From NCBI GenBank assembly GCA_031266155.1, contig JAISBO010000030.1:1-15977 (forward strand): a DNA stretch of 15,977 bases, in the 5' to 3' direction. The notes below the pieces were generated by a model that was given only the letters and a program-made list of their open reading frames with translations, ran no database searches and was not told the origin of the DNA. Positions 1 through 8,280 of this stretch are shown one piece after another. Position numbers and translations under genes: made by a program. Numbering within the stretch: the first letter of the stretch is position 1; each line of letters begins with the position of its first letter. This DNA comes from Puniceicoccales bacterium. Its GTDB lineage: Bacteria; Verrucomicrobiota; Verrucomicrobiia; Opitutales; JAIRKQ01.

Positions 1-212
1 TATTGGGAATTCCCTAGTGTAAGTATTTTAACGTATGGCCGACTAAAACTCTACGTGAAACTCAAAATAAAAGAGAAATTTACCAATCCATTAGCAAATG
101 CCAAAATGGGGAGCGATGGAGGTATGAAGTTTAGGACGTACCGTTTGGCGGGAGGACGAAGGTGAAGAAAAGAGCATCGGGCATTCGTTTGAAACAGTGG
201 AGGCTGCTAGCA
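1..212. other. Non-coding flank downstream of the response regulator
   Basis: No convincing gene is visible in this left-edge stretch. The three minus-strand frames past the response-regulator stop were read by eye; none encodes a Fis-type helix-turn-helix, so the missing DNA-binding domain of that regulator is not sitting here behind a simple frameshift. Two very short plus-strand frames with purine-rich leaders (ATG at 124, 13 codons; GTG at 162, 19 codons) are too short to call. A perfect palindrome GGGAATTCCC lies at 5-14. No hairpin followed by a T-run is seen that would serve as an intrinsic terminator for the leftward operon. Confidence 0.6.
5..14. repeat. 10-bp perfect palindrome GGGAATTCCC
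   Basis: The sequence GGGAATTCCC is its own reverse complement and lies in the non-coding left edge. It could be a dimeric operator for a gene outside the window, or chance. No second copy was noticed in the other intergenic gaps. Confidence 0.3.
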
Positions 213-1442
213 TCAAGTTAGGGCCACGCCCTCCGCTTGCAAACTTTCACATAGAAATTTTTTGTCCATATTTTCAACTTGCAAAACCTGTCCAGAGTAA
301 AAGATTATGGTATTTTCACAAAAATTTCGCAGCTCCCGTATGTTTCCTGGCCATTTATATGCCGTTAATATTTTCATCACGTCAGGAGAAATTTCGACCC
401 TATGGAGATCGTTCGATTGGGCAAAGATTTCAACATAGTAGTCAAGGAGCAATGGAATGTCTTCCGCCCTCCTGCGTAAAGGTGGCAATTCTATGGTAAC
501 AACGTTTAGGCGATAGAGTAAATCTTCGCGAAATAGCCCCTGGTCAACGAGTTTTTGGAGATTTCGATTGGTCGCACAGACAATGCGAACGTCGACGGAA
601 ATATTTTCGGAACTGCCTACCCTGTTGAAAGTTTTGGTCTCCAAAAAGCGTAGCAGTTTTATTTGGGTTTGGATATCGATTTCTCCAATCTCATCGAAAA
701 AAATTGTCCCCCCATTACTCGATTCAAATAGCCCAATACGCTTACTATCTGCACCGGTGAAGGCACCCTTTTCATGCCCGAACAGCTCACTTTCTAGCAA
801 ATTTTTTTGCAGGCTGGCACAATGTATGGCCGTAAATGGTTTGGAAGCACGTTTGCTAAAATAGTGGACAACATTCGCAAATAACTCCTTGCCCGTTCCC
901 GTCTCCCCTTCCAGGAGGACCGTTGCCTTCGACTGGGCAACCTGTTTTATCTTTCCTAAAAGGTCTGTGATTACTTTGGATTTTCCCACTATCATATCCG
1001 GCGAAAATAAGCTGTCCGAGGAAGCGTTTCTTTTAGTTTGTGAAATGGCACCGGGAGCGTCTTTTTTATTGTGCTGATTGTTTCTGTTTACGAGTGCACG
1101 CCGCATTAGCATTTCTAGCTTTTCAAAATCTAATGGCTTGGTTACAAAATCATAGGCTCCGTGCTTAATCGCTTCCACCGCCGTTTCTACCGATCCATAG
1201 GCTGACATCATTATGCATATGGGGTTATATGGCCTACGCAAAGCCTCATCGACGACAAACATTCCGTTCTTTCCCGCCATGCGCAAATCTGTCAAAATGA
1301 TGTCAAATTTTTCATTCTTCATCAGGTTGACGGCCTCATTGAAGTTTGTTGCAAAGAAAACTTCATACTCATCATTGAGCAGCTGCCCCAGTGCATCACG
1401 GGTATTTTTTTCGTCATCAACTATCAATAGACTAGGAAGCAT
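213..1442 (-). CDS. NtrC-family sigma-54 response regulator lacking a C-terminal HTH
   Basis: This is a cytoplasmic two-component response regulator that should activate sigma-54 RNA polymerase. The receiver domain (about residues 3-118) has the acidic pair D9/D10, phospho-acceptor D52, S80 and K102. A linker leads to an AAA+ domain (about 150-390) with Walker A GETGTGKE (179-186), an intact sigma-54 contact loop GAFTGA (226-231), Walker B IFFDE (247-251) and the WPGNIREL segment near the end. The protein stops about 30 residues after that segment at 409 residues, while typical family members run to about 440-480 and end in a Fis-type helix-turn-helix, which is absent. It overlaps the RND transporter stop by 11 bases, so the two are probably translationally coupled; AGGAGAGG abuts the ATG. 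No histidine kinase lies in the window. Family assignment is firm; the target genes are unknown. Confidence 0.93.
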   Translation of the reverse strand: MLPSLLIVDDEKNTRDALGQLLNDEYEVFFATNFNEAVNLMKNEKFDIILTDLRMAGKNGMFVVDEALRRPYNPICIMMSAYGSVETAVEAIKHGAYDFVTKPLDFEKLEMLMRRALVNRNNQHNKKDAPGAISQTKRNASSDSLFSPDMIVGKSKVITDLLGKIKQVAQSKATVLLEGETGTGKELFANVVHYFSKRASKPFTAIHCASLQKNLLESELFGHEKGAFTGADSKRIGLFESSNGGTIFFDEIGEIDIQTQIKLLRFLETKTFNRVGSSENISVDVRIVCATNRNLQKLVDQGLFREDLLYRLNVVTIELPPLRRRAEDIPLLLDYYVEIFAQSNDLHRVEISPDVMKILTAYKWPGNIRELRNFCENTIIFYSGQVLQVENMDKKFLCESLQAEGVALT

Positions 1443-4400
1443 CCTCTCCTATGTCTCTAGCAAAAAATGGAATCTTGTCCAAGACTTTTTCCTGGAAATC
1501 TTCGAAGTATAGGTAAATTACCGGTAGGATAAACAGCGTTATTATTTGCGAAATTACCAAACCCCCAATCACGCACAGACCAAGGGGCTGGCGAGAAGCT
1601 CCATCGGCTCCCCATCCCACTGCCAACGGTATCTGTCCCATTACGGCGGCCAACGTTGTCATTATAATAGGCCGAAACCTCTCCATGCATGCCGTATGGA
1701 CAGCTTTTTCTTTGCTCATACCTTCCTTCTGACGAGCAATGGCAAAGTCAATCATGAGAATTCCATTCTTCTTCACTATGCCCAATAGCATGAATAAACC
1801 TATGAACCCATATAACGACAATTCCATACGGAAGACTATCAACGTCAGAAGCCCTCCGACCATCGCCACTGGCAATGCTGACAGTACGGTCAATGGGTGG
1901 ATATAGCTCTCATACATGATTCCTAAAATTATGTACATCACAAATATCGCAAGAATTAGTAACATTATTATGCTCGAAGACACTTCTCCAAATGTTTTTG
2001 CCTCTCCTTCGAAAGATCCAATGATGTGTTTCGGAATAATTTTAGAAGCCGCTTGTGTTACGAATTCTGTGGCTTTCCCTATGGGATATTTAGGATGCAA
2101 GTTAAAAAATACGGAAACCGATGGAAGGTTTTTCGTGTGGTTTACCTGGGTTGGTCCCAAAGTTTCCTTGGTCGTCGCGACGGTTTTGAATGGCAATAGC
2201 TCCCCACTGTCACTCCGGAAATACAGGGAATTTAGATTATCAGCATTTTGACGGAAGATATCATCGCTCTCAACGATGACTTTATATTGGCGGGTCTGCG
2301 TTTTAATTTGATAGCAATAATTTCCAGAATAGGCCTGCTTCAGCATGTTTTCAATGGAATACACATTTACACCGTAGCGTGCTGCCTGGGATCGCAAATA
2401 GTCTATGGAAACCTGGGGACTGTTGATCAACATATCCGTTGATATGCTGGTGAAGCCTGGGTTTTGCCTCATTGCCCCCACTAGTTCTCCCGCACATTTA
2501 TATAGGGTATTCGTATCCATTCCCGATAGGACATAGGCATATTTGCCTTGATTGGTGCCTACGGCACCGGTATTTACGGATAGGGTTGGCATCGGGCGTA
2601 TAAATGCCAATACGCCTGGAATGGCATACAAATCACGCATTAACATCTGCGATATGGTTTGAATTTTGGGACGTTTTCCGTCTTTTAATACGCAAATGGC
2701 AAACCCCTGATTGCCAGGTAACATTCCCGTTAGACCCGTCACTGACATTGTTTTATCCACGTAGGGATTTTTCCTTAAAATGCTATTAACTTGCGTCTGA
2801 TAGCCTTTCATTTGGGCAGGGGATGTGCCTTCCTGGGCAATAAACATACCCATCATGTTACCACTATCACCTTCCGGCAAAAATGTTTTCGGCAAAGCTT
2901 TAAAGGCCAAGAATGTTCCAAACAAACTTATTGTCCAAACTATGACTGACGATCTTTTATGGGCAATGCACCAATCGAGGGCCTTGCTGTAAACCTTCAA
3001 AAATCTATGTTCCAGGTTATGGGATGCTATTTCTAGCTTTGTTCTATTTCCCTTTTTTATTGGCTTCAACATTCGAGCACACATCATCGGTGTTAATGTC
3101 AATGAAACCACACCGGATACCAAAATAGCCACCACAATGGTTATGGAAAATTCTCTAAACACCCGGCCAATTTGTCCGGACATGAAAACAAGAGGAATAA
3201 AAACGGCCGCAAGAGACAAAGTCATCGATAGAATCGAAAAACTAATCTCCTTTGCCCCTTCGATGGATGCCTTTAACGGACTTTCTCCAAAATCTTCCAT
3301 CCTTCGTATCATGTTTTCCAAAAACACGATGGCGTCATCTACGAGGAAACCAACGGCAAGGGTCAGAGCCATGAGGGATAGGTTATCGACGGAGTAATTT
3401 AGCATCCGCATGACGATGAATGTAATCAATAGGGATAGAGGCAGTGCGACAATTGGTATGATCGTTTCCGTGAGCCGACCAAAAAATAGGAAAATTACGC
3501 CGACGACCAGAACGAATGCGATTACCAATGTCTGCTTTACATCCCTTATGGACTCTATTATAGATTCGGATCTATCGTACATTTTTACCAAATTAATAGA
3601 ACCGGGGATTTGTTTCTTAAAAATTGGAAGCAATTCGTTGATTTTTTTCGCCAATTCTATGGCGTTGGCTCCCGCTGCACGGGAAACCGCAAGAATTACG
3701 GATGAATTATAGCTCTTTTCACGGCCAGATTGCCAAAAACTGGCGGAAAAATCATCGGTTTCCAACTTATCGATGCACTCTGCGATATCCTTCAAATAAA
3801 TTGGAGCATCGTTTCTATAGGCCACAATTAAATTTAAATAGTCGCTTGCGCTTTCCAACTGGCCATTTGGTTTTATTACGAGGGTTTTAGTCGCATCTTG
3901 CAGCTGGCCAGTAGATAGGGAAACCGTTCCCGCCTGAACAGCTTTTATGACATCATCGATGGTTATTCCCCGATTGTAGAGTTTTTCATTGTTTACTAAT
4001 ATTTTTACTGCCCTTTGGATACCATAGACGGCAACATCCGATACTCCTTTAATGACTTTTATGCGCTGTGCAATTTCATCCGATGCATAGTCGTAAAGAT
4101 CTCCGCTGGTCATCGTATCGCTCGTCAGCACCAAATAGTAAATTGGTTGGCTATTGGGGTCTGTTTTTTCAAACACTGGGGGTGTTGGCATGTCCCTCGG
4201 AAGGAAACCGGTTGCCCTGGAAATGGCAGACTGTACGTCGATAGCTGCCCCATCGATGCTTTTGTCTAGCGAAAATTGTAAAACGATCCTTGTGCTACCT
4301 TGGGAACTCGAAGATGTGACCATTTCGAGTCCTTGAATCTTCATGAATTCTTTCTCCAGTGGGGATGCAATATTTGCCGCCATCGTTGCGGGATCCATGC

Positions 4401-4560
4401 CGGGGAGCATGGCCCGTACCTGTATGACCGGGTAATCCACGGCAGGCAAATCGCTGACCGGCATTGCCCGATAGGAAAATATGCCAGCAATTGTCAGCAT
4501 TAAAGTCAACAAAACTGTCAAAACTGGACGTCTAATAAAAGGTTCAGATATGCTTTCCAT
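1432..4560 (-). CDS. RND (HAE1) multidrug efflux transporter, MdtB/MdtC/AcrB-like
   Basis: This is the inner-membrane proton/drug antiporter of a tripartite efflux pump. At 1042 residues it has full family length. The N-terminus (SEPFIRRPVLTVLL, then TM1, then LPVAPLP-like PVSDLPAVDYPVI) is typical of HAE1 transporters. The MTSSSS-like stretch VTSSSSQGSTRI (81-92) and the following porter region resemble MdtB/MdtC. The proton-relay acidic pair D408/D409 sits in TM4 (LAVGFLVDDAIVFLEN), and the matching lysine K931 lies in TM10 (GIVKKNGILMIDFA). Two large periplasmic loops separate TM1-TM2 and TM7-TM8. The start ATG comes 2 bases after the adaptor stop with no clear ribosome site, which suggests coupled translation. 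The next gene, a response regulator, overlaps its stop codon. The substrate cannot be told from sequence. Confidence 0.96.
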   Translation of the reverse strand: MESISEPFIRRPVLTVLLTLMLTIAGIFSYRAMPVSDLPAVDYPVIQVRAMLPGMDPATMAANIASPLEKEFMKIQGLEMVTSSSSQGSTRIVLQFSLDKSIDGAAIDVQSAISRATGFLPRDMPTPPVFEKTDPNSQPIYYLVLTSDTMTSGDLYDYASDEIAQRIKVIKGVSDVAVYGIQRAVKILVNNEKLYNRGITIDDVIKAVQAGTVSLSTGQLQDATKTLVIKPNGQLESASDYLNLIVAYRNDAPIYLKDIAECIDKLETDDFSASFWQSGREKSYNSSVILAVSRAAGANAIELAKKINELLPIFKKQIPGSINLVKMYDRSESIIESIRDVKQTLVIAFVLVVGVIFLFFGRLTETIIPIVALPLSLLITFIVMRMLNYSVDNLSLMALTLAVGFLVDDAIVFLENMIRRMEDFGESPLKASIEGAKEISFSILSMTLSLAAVFIPLVFMSGQIGRVFREFSITIVVAILVSGVVSLTLTPMMCARMLKPIKKGNRTKLEIASHNLEHRFLKVYSKALDWCIAHKRSSVIVWTISLFGTFLAFKALPKTFLPEGDSGNMMGMFIAQEGTSPAQMKGYQTQVNSILRKNPYVDKTMSVTGLTGMLPGNQGFAICVLKDGKRPKIQTISQMLMRDLYAIPGVLAFIRPMPTLSVNTGAVGTNQGKYAYVLSGMDTNTLYKCAGELVGAMRQNPGFTSISTDMLINSPQVSIDYLRSQAARYGVNVYSIENMLKQAYSGNYCYQIKTQTRQYKVIVESDDIFRQNADNLNSLYFRSDSGELLPFKTVATTKETLGPTQVNHTKNLPSVSVFFNLHPKYPIGKATEFVTQAASKIIPKHIIGSFEGEAKTFGEVSSSIIMLLILAIFVMYIILGIMYESYIHPLTVLSALPVAMVGGLLTLIVFRMELSLYGFIGLFMLLGIVKKNGILMIDFAIARQKEGMSKEKAVHTACMERFRPIIMTTLAAVMGQIPLAVGWGADGASRQPLGLCVIGGLVISQIITLFILPVIYLYFEDFQEKVLDKIPFFARDIGEDAS

Positions 4561-4562
4561 AT

Positions 4563-5741
4563 TTACTTGGTCGTTGGATTTTTCTCCGCAATTTTCCTAT
4601 TTTTTTCTAGATTTTCTTCAAAAGAGTTGGGCTGCGTATCGGGCATTTCCATAGCCTTCATTCCCGGGGCCAACATCAATTGTCCTCGTCTGACTATGGT
4701 TTCTCCTTCATTGACCCCATTTTTAACCACCAACATGTCCCCGTGTATTTGTCCAATTTCCACCAGTCGCAATTCCACCGACTTGTCTTCTTTGATTACA
4801 AAAACATACCTGCCCTGTTGGCCAAGTTTTACGGCCTCTGAGGGGACCAAAACCGAGTCCTTTGCTACGGTTAGCAAAAGTTTGGTGCGTACGGATTGGC
4901 CCGGCCAAAACTGATGTTCTTTATTTTCCATCAACGCCCTCAGTTTTATGGAACCCGTTTTTCTATCTATGGCATTATTGATAAAGTCAACGTATGCTTC
5001 CCCTTTGATACCATCGTTCGAAATCGGAGAAACTTCCATCCTCAATCTTCCTTCTTCGAGGCTGAAAGACTTTTGCAAATCATAGAAATCATTCTCGGAT
5101 ATGCTGAATTCGACATACAATTGGTCAACATTCTCTATGGTTACCAGTGGCTTGCCGATGGACATTGCCCCAACAACATTCCCAACGTCCGCCAGATATG
5201 TCCCGGCCATGCCATTTATGGGAGACACTATGTTGCAATGTTCTATGTCGACCTTTGCCTGCATAACCTGTGCCTTTGCCGCATCGACACTGGCGATATC
5301 CTGTTCTACCTGTGTCTCGTATGATTCGTATTGCTGTTGGGAAATGTAATTTTGCGGGACCAGTGCCTTTGACCGTTCCAGCTGTGCAGTATCGACCTTC
5401 ATCTTCGCTTCGGCGGCTGTCAGTTGGGCTTCCGCTTTCTTCAAATTTGCTTCGTATACGCGAGAATCTATCGCATACAAAGAATCGCCAACCTCTACTT
5501 TTTGCCCTTGCCTAAAGTTTACGGCGACGATTTGACCACTAACCTGGGGCACAATGGCAACCGATTCATATGCCACACAGCTTCCTATGGCTTCGATGTA
5601 AATGGGCAGATCTGCAACCGTTACCTTCGCTGACACCACCGGTGTCGGAGGGCGTACTGCCTGTCCTCCCCGTCCACACCCGCCGACAAACATCAGGGAC
5701 ATCGATGCGACTAATACATAAAATTTTTTCAAAACTTTCAT
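4563..5741 (-). CDS. RND efflux periplasmic adaptor (membrane-fusion lipoprotein)
   Basis: This is the periplasmic adaptor that joins the RND transporter to the outer-membrane channel. The N-terminus is a short signal peptide ending in a lipobox-like VGGC with C22, so the mature protein is likely lipid-anchored. It has a split lipoyl/barrel-sandwich domain (about 60-92, with VSGQIVAVNFRQGQKVEVGD, and about 170-200, with IVSPINGMAGTYLADVGNVV). Between them is an alpha-helical hairpin (about 95-168) rich in Ala, Gln and Lys. A beta-barrel and membrane-proximal domain follow. At 392 residues it matches MdtA/AcrA-type adaptors. It lies 10 bases after the outer-membrane factor and 2 bases before the transporter, in an operon. 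Confidence 0.95.
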   Translation of the reverse strand: MKVLKKFYVLVASMSLMFVGGCGRGGQAVRPPTPVVSAKVTVADLPIYIEAIGSCVAYESVAIVPQVSGQIVAVNFRQGQKVEVGDSLYAIDSRVYEANLKKAEAQLTAAEAKMKVDTAQLERSKALVPQNYISQQQYESYETQVEQDIASVDAAKAQVMQAKVDIEHCNIVSPINGMAGTYLADVGNVVGAMSIGKPLVTIENVDQLYVEFSISENDFYDLQKSFSLEEGRLRMEVSPISNDGIKGEAYVDFINNAIDRKTGSIKLRALMENKEHQFWPGQSVRTKLLLTVAKDSVLVPSEAVKLGQQGRYVFVIKEDKSVELRLVEIGQIHGDMLVVKNGVNEGETIVRRGQLMLAPGMKAMEMPDTQPNSFEENLEKNRKIAEKNPTTK

Positions 5742-5751
5742 CGTCTACTAA

Positions 5752-7194
5752 CTATTGTTCTATATTATTTTTGTTTTCAAAATTTACTATTCCTACGGCA
5801 TAGGCCAAATCAACCACTGTCACCGATAAATTATTTTTCGACATCACCGTCTGTCTTCTAGCCGCTGCCAATTGCGTTTGTGCTGCCATTAGGTCACCAA
5901 ATGAAGAAAGCCCTTCCTTATATGCTATCACGATGGAATCAAAGGATTCTTGGGCAGATTGTTCGTAGTTCCTCGCAGCGCCAAGCTGTTTTATAGCAGA
6001 TTTAAACGCATAATATTTTGCCCAAACGTCGGAAGCAATAGACAGTTGCATTCGTTTTAGTTCCTGTTCAGCACTCCTCAAGGCAGCCCGCGATTCGATA
6101 ACATCGTACATATTATTAAATCCGTCGAATACGGTCCACCGCAGGGATGCATAGAAATTAAAATTATTAAAATGCCCGTTTCCATCGCGGAACCACTTCC
6201 TGTTGCCAGCCCCACCGATGACCAATTCGGGCAACAATTTTGAAGAATTAGTCCACGTGATGTCCTTTTTGGCCGTGACAACCGAATATTGGGCCAACAT
6301 ATCCTGTCGCGTTTGCATCGCCACAGCTATTAGATCTTGGACATTAATATCCAGGTCTTTAATGTCGTTTTCATCATTGGATTGAACGATTCGTATGGCT
6401 TCGGAAATTGGCACCCCTATGGCGGCTGCCAAGTTTGCCCGGGCTAGTTCGACCTGAGCCTTTGCATTTTCAAGGTCAAATTCCGCACGTGACCTATTGG
6501 CCTTCGCCTGTAGAAAATCTTGTATGTTAGTCAGTCCGGACTGATTTTTTATGAAAGCGGCATCGTAGGCTACAAATGCATCGTCCAAATTTCTTTGATT
6601 GGCCTCGACTGCTTCTTCTGCGGAGTCCAAGACAAAATAACACTTCTGAACGTCGTGTGCCAAAGTTTGTAGGGCTCGGTTATGCTGATAATTCGCAGCA
6701 TAGAGCAATTGTCTGGCTGCATCTGCATATTTTGCATGCCCTCCGAATTGGAAGATGGAATATTGCATTTCAACGGCCGGATAAAATGCCGTTGCGGAAT
6801 TTTTCAACATGGGGCTGTTGGCTTCCGATTTCTCCGCCACGCCGGATATTGTTATTCGCGGGAAAAAGATGCTGATTGCCTTCCCACTTTGTGCTGCTGC
6901 TATGCGAGCCGCTTGCCAACTTTTCTTCGTGGATGGATTATTTTCGAATGCAATATCGAGCAACATCGGCAAGTCCAATGCTGGAGAAGATAGGTCCGGG
7001 ATAAAATGGGCGTTGCTATATTCCTGTAATTGTCGCTGTTTCGCCTGACTTTCCTTAGCTGGCGGATGCCAAAAGGTTCCATCCTGCTTTAACGCTCCGC
7101 TGTCGATGGTGCCACATCCAGCGAGCAATCCCATGGATACACTCACCAAGAATGGATTACATAGTTTATGGAAAAACTTTTCAACAACCACCAC
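5752..7194 (-). CDS. Outer-membrane efflux channel lipoprotein (TolC/OprM-like)
   Basis: This is the outer-membrane exit duct of the tripartite pump. It carries two outer-membrane-efflux-protein repeats with long amphipathic helices rich in Ala, Gln, Asn and Lys, including segments such as SFGDLMAAQTQLAAARRQ near the C-terminus and IQDFLQAKANRSRAEFDLENAKAQ in the middle. The N-terminus has an ideal lipobox LAGC, so it is probably an OprM-type lipoprotein. The start is uncertain. The frame is open from a TTG at 7230, but that would make a signal peptide of 38 residues, and the TTG is itself the -35 of a good promoter match. I therefore chose the tandem GTG codons at 7194/7191, which give a lipobox cysteine at about residue 26-27. 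First gene of the efflux operon. Confidence 0.9.
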   Translation of the reverse strand: MVVVEKFFHKLCNPFLVSVSMGLLAGCGTIDSGALKQDGTFWHPPAKESQAKQRQLQEYSNAHFIPDLSSPALDLPMLLDIAFENNPSTKKSWQAARIAAAQSGKAISIFFPRITISGVAEKSEANSPMLKNSATAFYPAVEMQYSIFQFGGHAKYADAARQLLYAANYQHNRALQTLAHDVQKCYFVLDSAEEAVEANQRNLDDAFVAYDAAFIKNQSGLTNIQDFLQAKANRSRAEFDLENAKAQVELARANLAAAIGVPISEAIRIVQSNDENDIKDLDINVQDLIAVAMQTRQDMLAQYSVVTAKKDITWTNSSKLLPELVIGGAGNRKWFRDGNGHFNNFNFYASLRWTVFDGFNNMYDVIESRAALRSAEQELKRMQLSIASDVWAKYYAFKSAIKQLGAARNYEQSAQESFDSIVIAYKEGLSSFGDLMAAQTQLAAARRQTVMSKNNLSVTVVDLAYAVGIVNFENKNNIEQ

Positions 7195-7201
7195 CTCGAC
7201 A

Positions 7202-7230
7202 AAAATACTTTTCCACAAATTGAAAGTCAA
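7202..7230 (-). promoter_or_regulatory. Putative sigma-70 promoter of the efflux operon
   Basis: On the minus strand TTGACT (7225-7230) is followed after exactly 17 bases by TATTTT (7202-7207), a good match to a housekeeping promoter. Transcription would begin near 7195-7196, at or next to the tandem GTG codons proposed as the start of the outer-membrane factor. The transcript would then be leaderless or nearly so. Seen by eye only. Confidence 0.45.
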
Positions 7231-7271
7231 ATCTTTTAAGCATATTTAATTATTTTATCTCGCCTTAGGGG

Positions 7272-7277
7272 TATTAT
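7272..7277 (+). promoter_or_regulatory. Possible -10 element (TATTAT) of kdsD
   Basis: TATTAT lies 18 bases before the chosen GTG start of kdsD, in the AT-rich divergent gap shared with the efflux operon. The region 16-17 bases upstream is a T/A run with no clear -35 hexamer, so this is weak. Confidence 0.25.
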
Positions 7278-7295
7278 TTTTTATGGGATTTTGGA

Positions 7296-8264
7296 GTGTT
7301 TCCAGCAGCAAAAGATTTATTAATGGCGGAAAGTCATGCCATAGGATATGCTTCTAAAATCTTGGATGAAAGTTTTGGCAAAGCAGTCGAAATTTTGCTA
7401 AATCATCGGGGGAAAATCATTGTTTGTGGCATGGGAAAATCGGGACACATTGCCAAAAAGATAGCCGCCACATTTACCAGTACCGGACAACCATCCGTAT
7501 TCCTACATCCCGCCGAAGGTGCCCACGGGGATTTGGGTGTTTATTCGCCCGGAGATCCCACACTTTTACTGTCAAAAAGCGGTACTACGGATGAAATACT
7601 CTGCCTAATTCCAGTTTTGAAAAAATTTGAGTCCAAGATCATTTCCATTGTGGGAAATACAAGTTCTCCCATTGCTAAATCATCCGACGTCGTGATTGAC
7701 ATTTCCTTTGCCAAGGAGGCGGATCCTCTACAAATGGTTCCCACAACCAGTGCCATCGTCAGTTTAGCCATTGGAGATGCCATTGCTGCCGAATTAATGT
7801 CCCGCCGATCCTTTTCTAGGCAAGATTTTGCAACTTTTCATCCTGCGGGGCAACTTGGAAGGAACCTCCTCCTAAGAGTAAAAGATGTGATGTCGCCCCT
7901 GCCATCCTGTGCCGTTATAAAATCTAGCAGCACCCTGCGCGAAATTGTAATTGCCATGACGGAATTTCCGTTGGGAGCAGCTTTAGTAATAGACCGGGAT
8001 GATGTTTTATCGGGCCTGGTAACGGAGGGTGATATCCGCCGTTCTTTGAAGGACGATGGGTCTTTTCAAGGGATTACCGCCAAAGACATAATGACGTCGT
8101 CTCCCAAGTATATAACCGTTGACAGCTATGTCGGTGAAGCATTGCAGATCATGGAGGGTGGGCCATCACAAATATCCGTTCTTCCCGTAATGGCAAGCGA
8201 CGCTCCTGCCGGCCAGTCCAAGGTCATCGGCCTGCTACGCCTTCACGACACCTATAAGCATTAA
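7296..8264 (+). CDS. kdsD: D-arabinose-5-phosphate isomerase, KpsF/GutQ/KdsD family
   Basis: This cytoplasmic enzyme interconverts ribulose-5-phosphate and arabinose-5-phosphate, the first step towards Kdo for lipopolysaccharide or capsule. It has a SIS sugar-isomerase domain (about 33-170) with GMGKSGHIAKKIAATFTSTG (45-64), HPAEGAHGDLG (71-81) and SKSGTTDE (93-100), then two CBS domains (about 195-252 and 262-320). Residues aligning with known KdsD catalytic positions are present: K48, E100, E141 and H182. At 322 residues it matches E. coli KdsD (328). The GTG start at 7296 is preceded by an in-frame stop at 7266 and by GGGA; the next in-frame ATG is at 7323 but has no ribosome site. It stands alone: divergent from the efflux operon and convergent with priA (16-base gap, no visible terminator). 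Which sugar pathway it serves is inferred from the family. Confidence 0.95.
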   Translation: MFPAAKDLLMAESHAIGYASKILDESFGKAVEILLNHRGKIIVCGMGKSGHIAKKIAATFTSTGQPSVFLHPAEGAHGDLGVYSPGDPTLLLSKSGTTDEILCLIPVLKKFESKIISIVGNTSSPIAKSSDVVIDISFAKEADPLQMVPTTSAIVSLAIGDAIAAELMSRRSFSRQDFATFHPAGQLGRNLLLRVKDVMSPLPSCAVIKSSSTLREIVIAMTEFPLGAALVIDRDDVLSGLVTEGDIRRSLKDDGSFQGITAKDIMTSSPKYITVDSYVGEALQIMEGGPSQISVLPVMASDAPAGQSKVIGLLRLHDTYKH

Positions 8265-8280
8265 ATTTTGTTTTCGTAGT

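Noticed and set aside
124..219. Two tiny plus-strand frames (13 codons from ATG 124; 19 codons from GTG 162) with purine-rich leaders
   Set aside because: They are too short, match nothing recognisable, and the second runs into the convergent response-regulator gene.
220..232. Perfect 5-bp stem AGGGC-CAC-GCCCT at the end of the response-regulator gene, as a terminator
   Set aside because: It lies inside the last codons, the stem is short with a 3-base loop, and no T-run follows on the minus strand.
4896..5324. 142-codon plus-strand open frame opposite the adaptor gene
   Set aside because: It is antisense to a well-supported membrane-fusion protein, with no protein-like pattern.
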